DNA of 53,447 bases from positions 1 through 53,447 of the forward strand of contig UQDL01000010.1 of assembly GCA_900539775.1 (NCBI GenBank). Direction: 5' to 3'. The notes under the pieces were generated by a model. That model made no database searches and was not told where the DNA came from. It saw only the letters and a program-made list of their open reading frames with translations. Source of the stretch: an uncultured Anaerotruncus sp. (GTDB lineage: Bacteria > Bacillota > Clostridia > Oscillospirales > Acutalibacteraceae). The position numbers and the translations under genes are program-made. Shown here one piece after another: positions 52,583-53,447 of this stretch (its first letter is position 1; every line of letters starts with the position of its first letter).

Positions 52583-53146
52583 ATGAAAAAATATAAGGAT
52601 GAAATAAATAAAGAGTTTAGATATTGGGATTGTTTATTCTCAAATCAAGGCAAAGAAATTATTGCAAAATGGCGATCCTCACTTCCTTCATTACATATGT
52701 ATGGGAATTGTAACACACCCGAAGCAAGAGAGTTAAGAGCAAGACAAAAAATGAAATTCTTTGAAATTCTGGATAAGTACAAGAACTATGAAATTGCAGA
52801 ATATGAGATATTAACATATATATCGGAATGCTCAAAAAGTTCAAAGGAAATTCAAATCAATAACTTGTTGCTCATATATGATTTTTTTGAAATAGAAAAA
52901 GAATATGTGGTAGGAATAATTCAAAGCCTTGCGGAAGATAATTATGTAACAGGATTAACATATGCATGTGATCCTTACAGAGGTGAATATTTCGAAGAAA
53001 ACAATCCGACTATAACAGAAAAAGGACTTAATTATCTTGATAAGCACGGGTGTATGTTAAGAGGAAAAAAGAATGCAAAGCCCGGTTTTTACGAAAAAAT
53101 GACAGATAGACTAAATTCATTAAGTAAAAAAAACACTCTGCGATAA
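52583..53146 (+). CDS. Hypothetical protein, possible winged-helix C-terminus
   Basis: 187 residues, unrecognised. The N-half is charged and helical (ELRARQKMKFFEILDKYKNYEI); the segment from about 70 to 150, with SKEIQINNLLLIYDFFEI, VVGIIQSLAEDNYVTGL and TITEKGLNYLDKHG, reads like a winged helix with a terminal wing and the phrase TEKGLxYL seen in YjcQ-like or phage-borne proteins. Base composition is more AT-rich than its neighbours, which hints at recent acquisition. AAAGG lies 12 bases before the ATG. The palindromic promoter element upstream suggests regulated expression. Confidence 0.55.
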   Translation: MKKYKDEINKEFRYWDCLFSNQGKEIIAKWRSSLPSLHMYGNCNTPEARELRARQKMKFFEILDKYKNYEIAEYEILTYISECSKSSKEIQINNLLLIYDFFEIEKEYVVGIIQSLAEDNYVTGLTYACDPYRGEYFEENNPTITEKGLNYLDKHGCMLRGKKNAKPGFYEKMTDRLNSLSKKNTLR

Positions 53147-53447
53147 AACAATAAGTCGGATAATATCATTATAAAACTACCGTTTAAAAATCAGGAATCT
53201 GCCAATATGCAGGAATGGTAAACGGTTTACTGAGCAGAAAGAATAAGCGGAGAATACGGATAAGCAGTGCTGTTGTGTAACGATTGCAACAATTCATGCA
53301 TCATTTCAAGGATAAAAATACAACAGCAAATAAAAACGGGAAACAAGCAATGCATGTGCACAGATGGAATAAATAAAAGCATCAGCAGCCGAATAATAGG
53401 CGGCTTTGTAATTTAATGTTAAAGACAAAGCCTGCACAATATAAACC
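53147..53447. other. Intergenic tail with inverted repeats, no gene seen
   Basis: After the hypothetical gene to the window edge there is no ORF with an RBS. ACCGTTT and AAACGGT (about 53179-53228) can pair, enclosing CTGC/GCAG; GCTGTTGT and ACAACAGC (about 53269-53326) form another 8-bp stem; AGCCG/CGGCT near 53388-53407 is followed by TTTG, terminator-like on plus. Too little is visible to name a structure. Confidence 0.35.

Overview
The window looks like a chromosomal core region of a low-G+C Gram-positive anaerobe, most probably a gut clostridium of the Oscillospiraceae/Ruminococcaceae type. Reasons: strong AAGGAGG ribosome binding sites, several TTG and GTG starts, TrmFO (folate-type tRNA methylation), the MurT/GatD peptidoglycan amidation pair, a YqeK-NadD-RsfS cluster, two teichoic-acid-type CDP-glycerol transferases and a large secreted protein with FIVAR-like repeats. 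Nearly everything is on the minus strand; only four genes (9526, 14508, 15265, 52583) are on the plus strand. I found no rRNA, tRNA, CRISPR array, insertion sequence or prophage.

Layout. 1-3433 holds most of a secreted surface protein, cut by the window edge, behind a clear promoter and a folded leader RNA. 3839-5853 carries uppP and an NAD-dependent epimerase-like gene. 6091-9227 is a three-gene operon shaped like a transcarboxylase: CoA carboxyltransferase, biotin carrier and a pyruvate/oxaloacetate carboxyltransferase. A plus-strand SWIM zinc-finger gene follows. 10487-12222 is rpsB-tsf. 12430-14441 is murT-gatD, divergent from an inositol-phosphatase-like gene and a radical SAM gene. 16193-33233 is one unbroken run of 14 minus-strand genes: topA, trmFO, plsX, rnc, an Elp3-like radical SAM gene, smc, ftsY, rdgB, yhbY, nadD, yqeK, rsfS, leuS and a GH29 fucosidase. 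Then come an SPOUT methyltransferase-dprA pair (33367-35339), infC-rpmI-rplT with an attenuator-type leader (35516-36835), and pyk-mltG-thyA-folA (36880-40781).

40945-45820 is the most unusual locus: a five-gene operon with its own promoter and terminator. Two proteins that look like tandem SCP2-type lipid-binding folds flank a class III aminotransferase and the two halves of a split transketolase. I know of no characterised pathway with this set; it may make an amino-ketose- or amino-alcohol-derived, perhaps lipid-linked, product. 46073-52070 is glyA, two CDP-glycerol glycerophosphotransferases, an aminotransferase and trpS, again one operon. The last gene (52583-53146) is an AT-rich unknown behind a perfect 18-base palindrome that overlaps its putative promoter.

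Several starts were set by ribosome binding sites rather than by the longest frame: GTG for the carboxyltransferase, TTG for nadD, yqeK and one SCP2-like gene, and AUC for infC. Promoters and terminators were found by eye and bracket the operons consistently. All functional calls rest on motifs and gene context, not on database searches.
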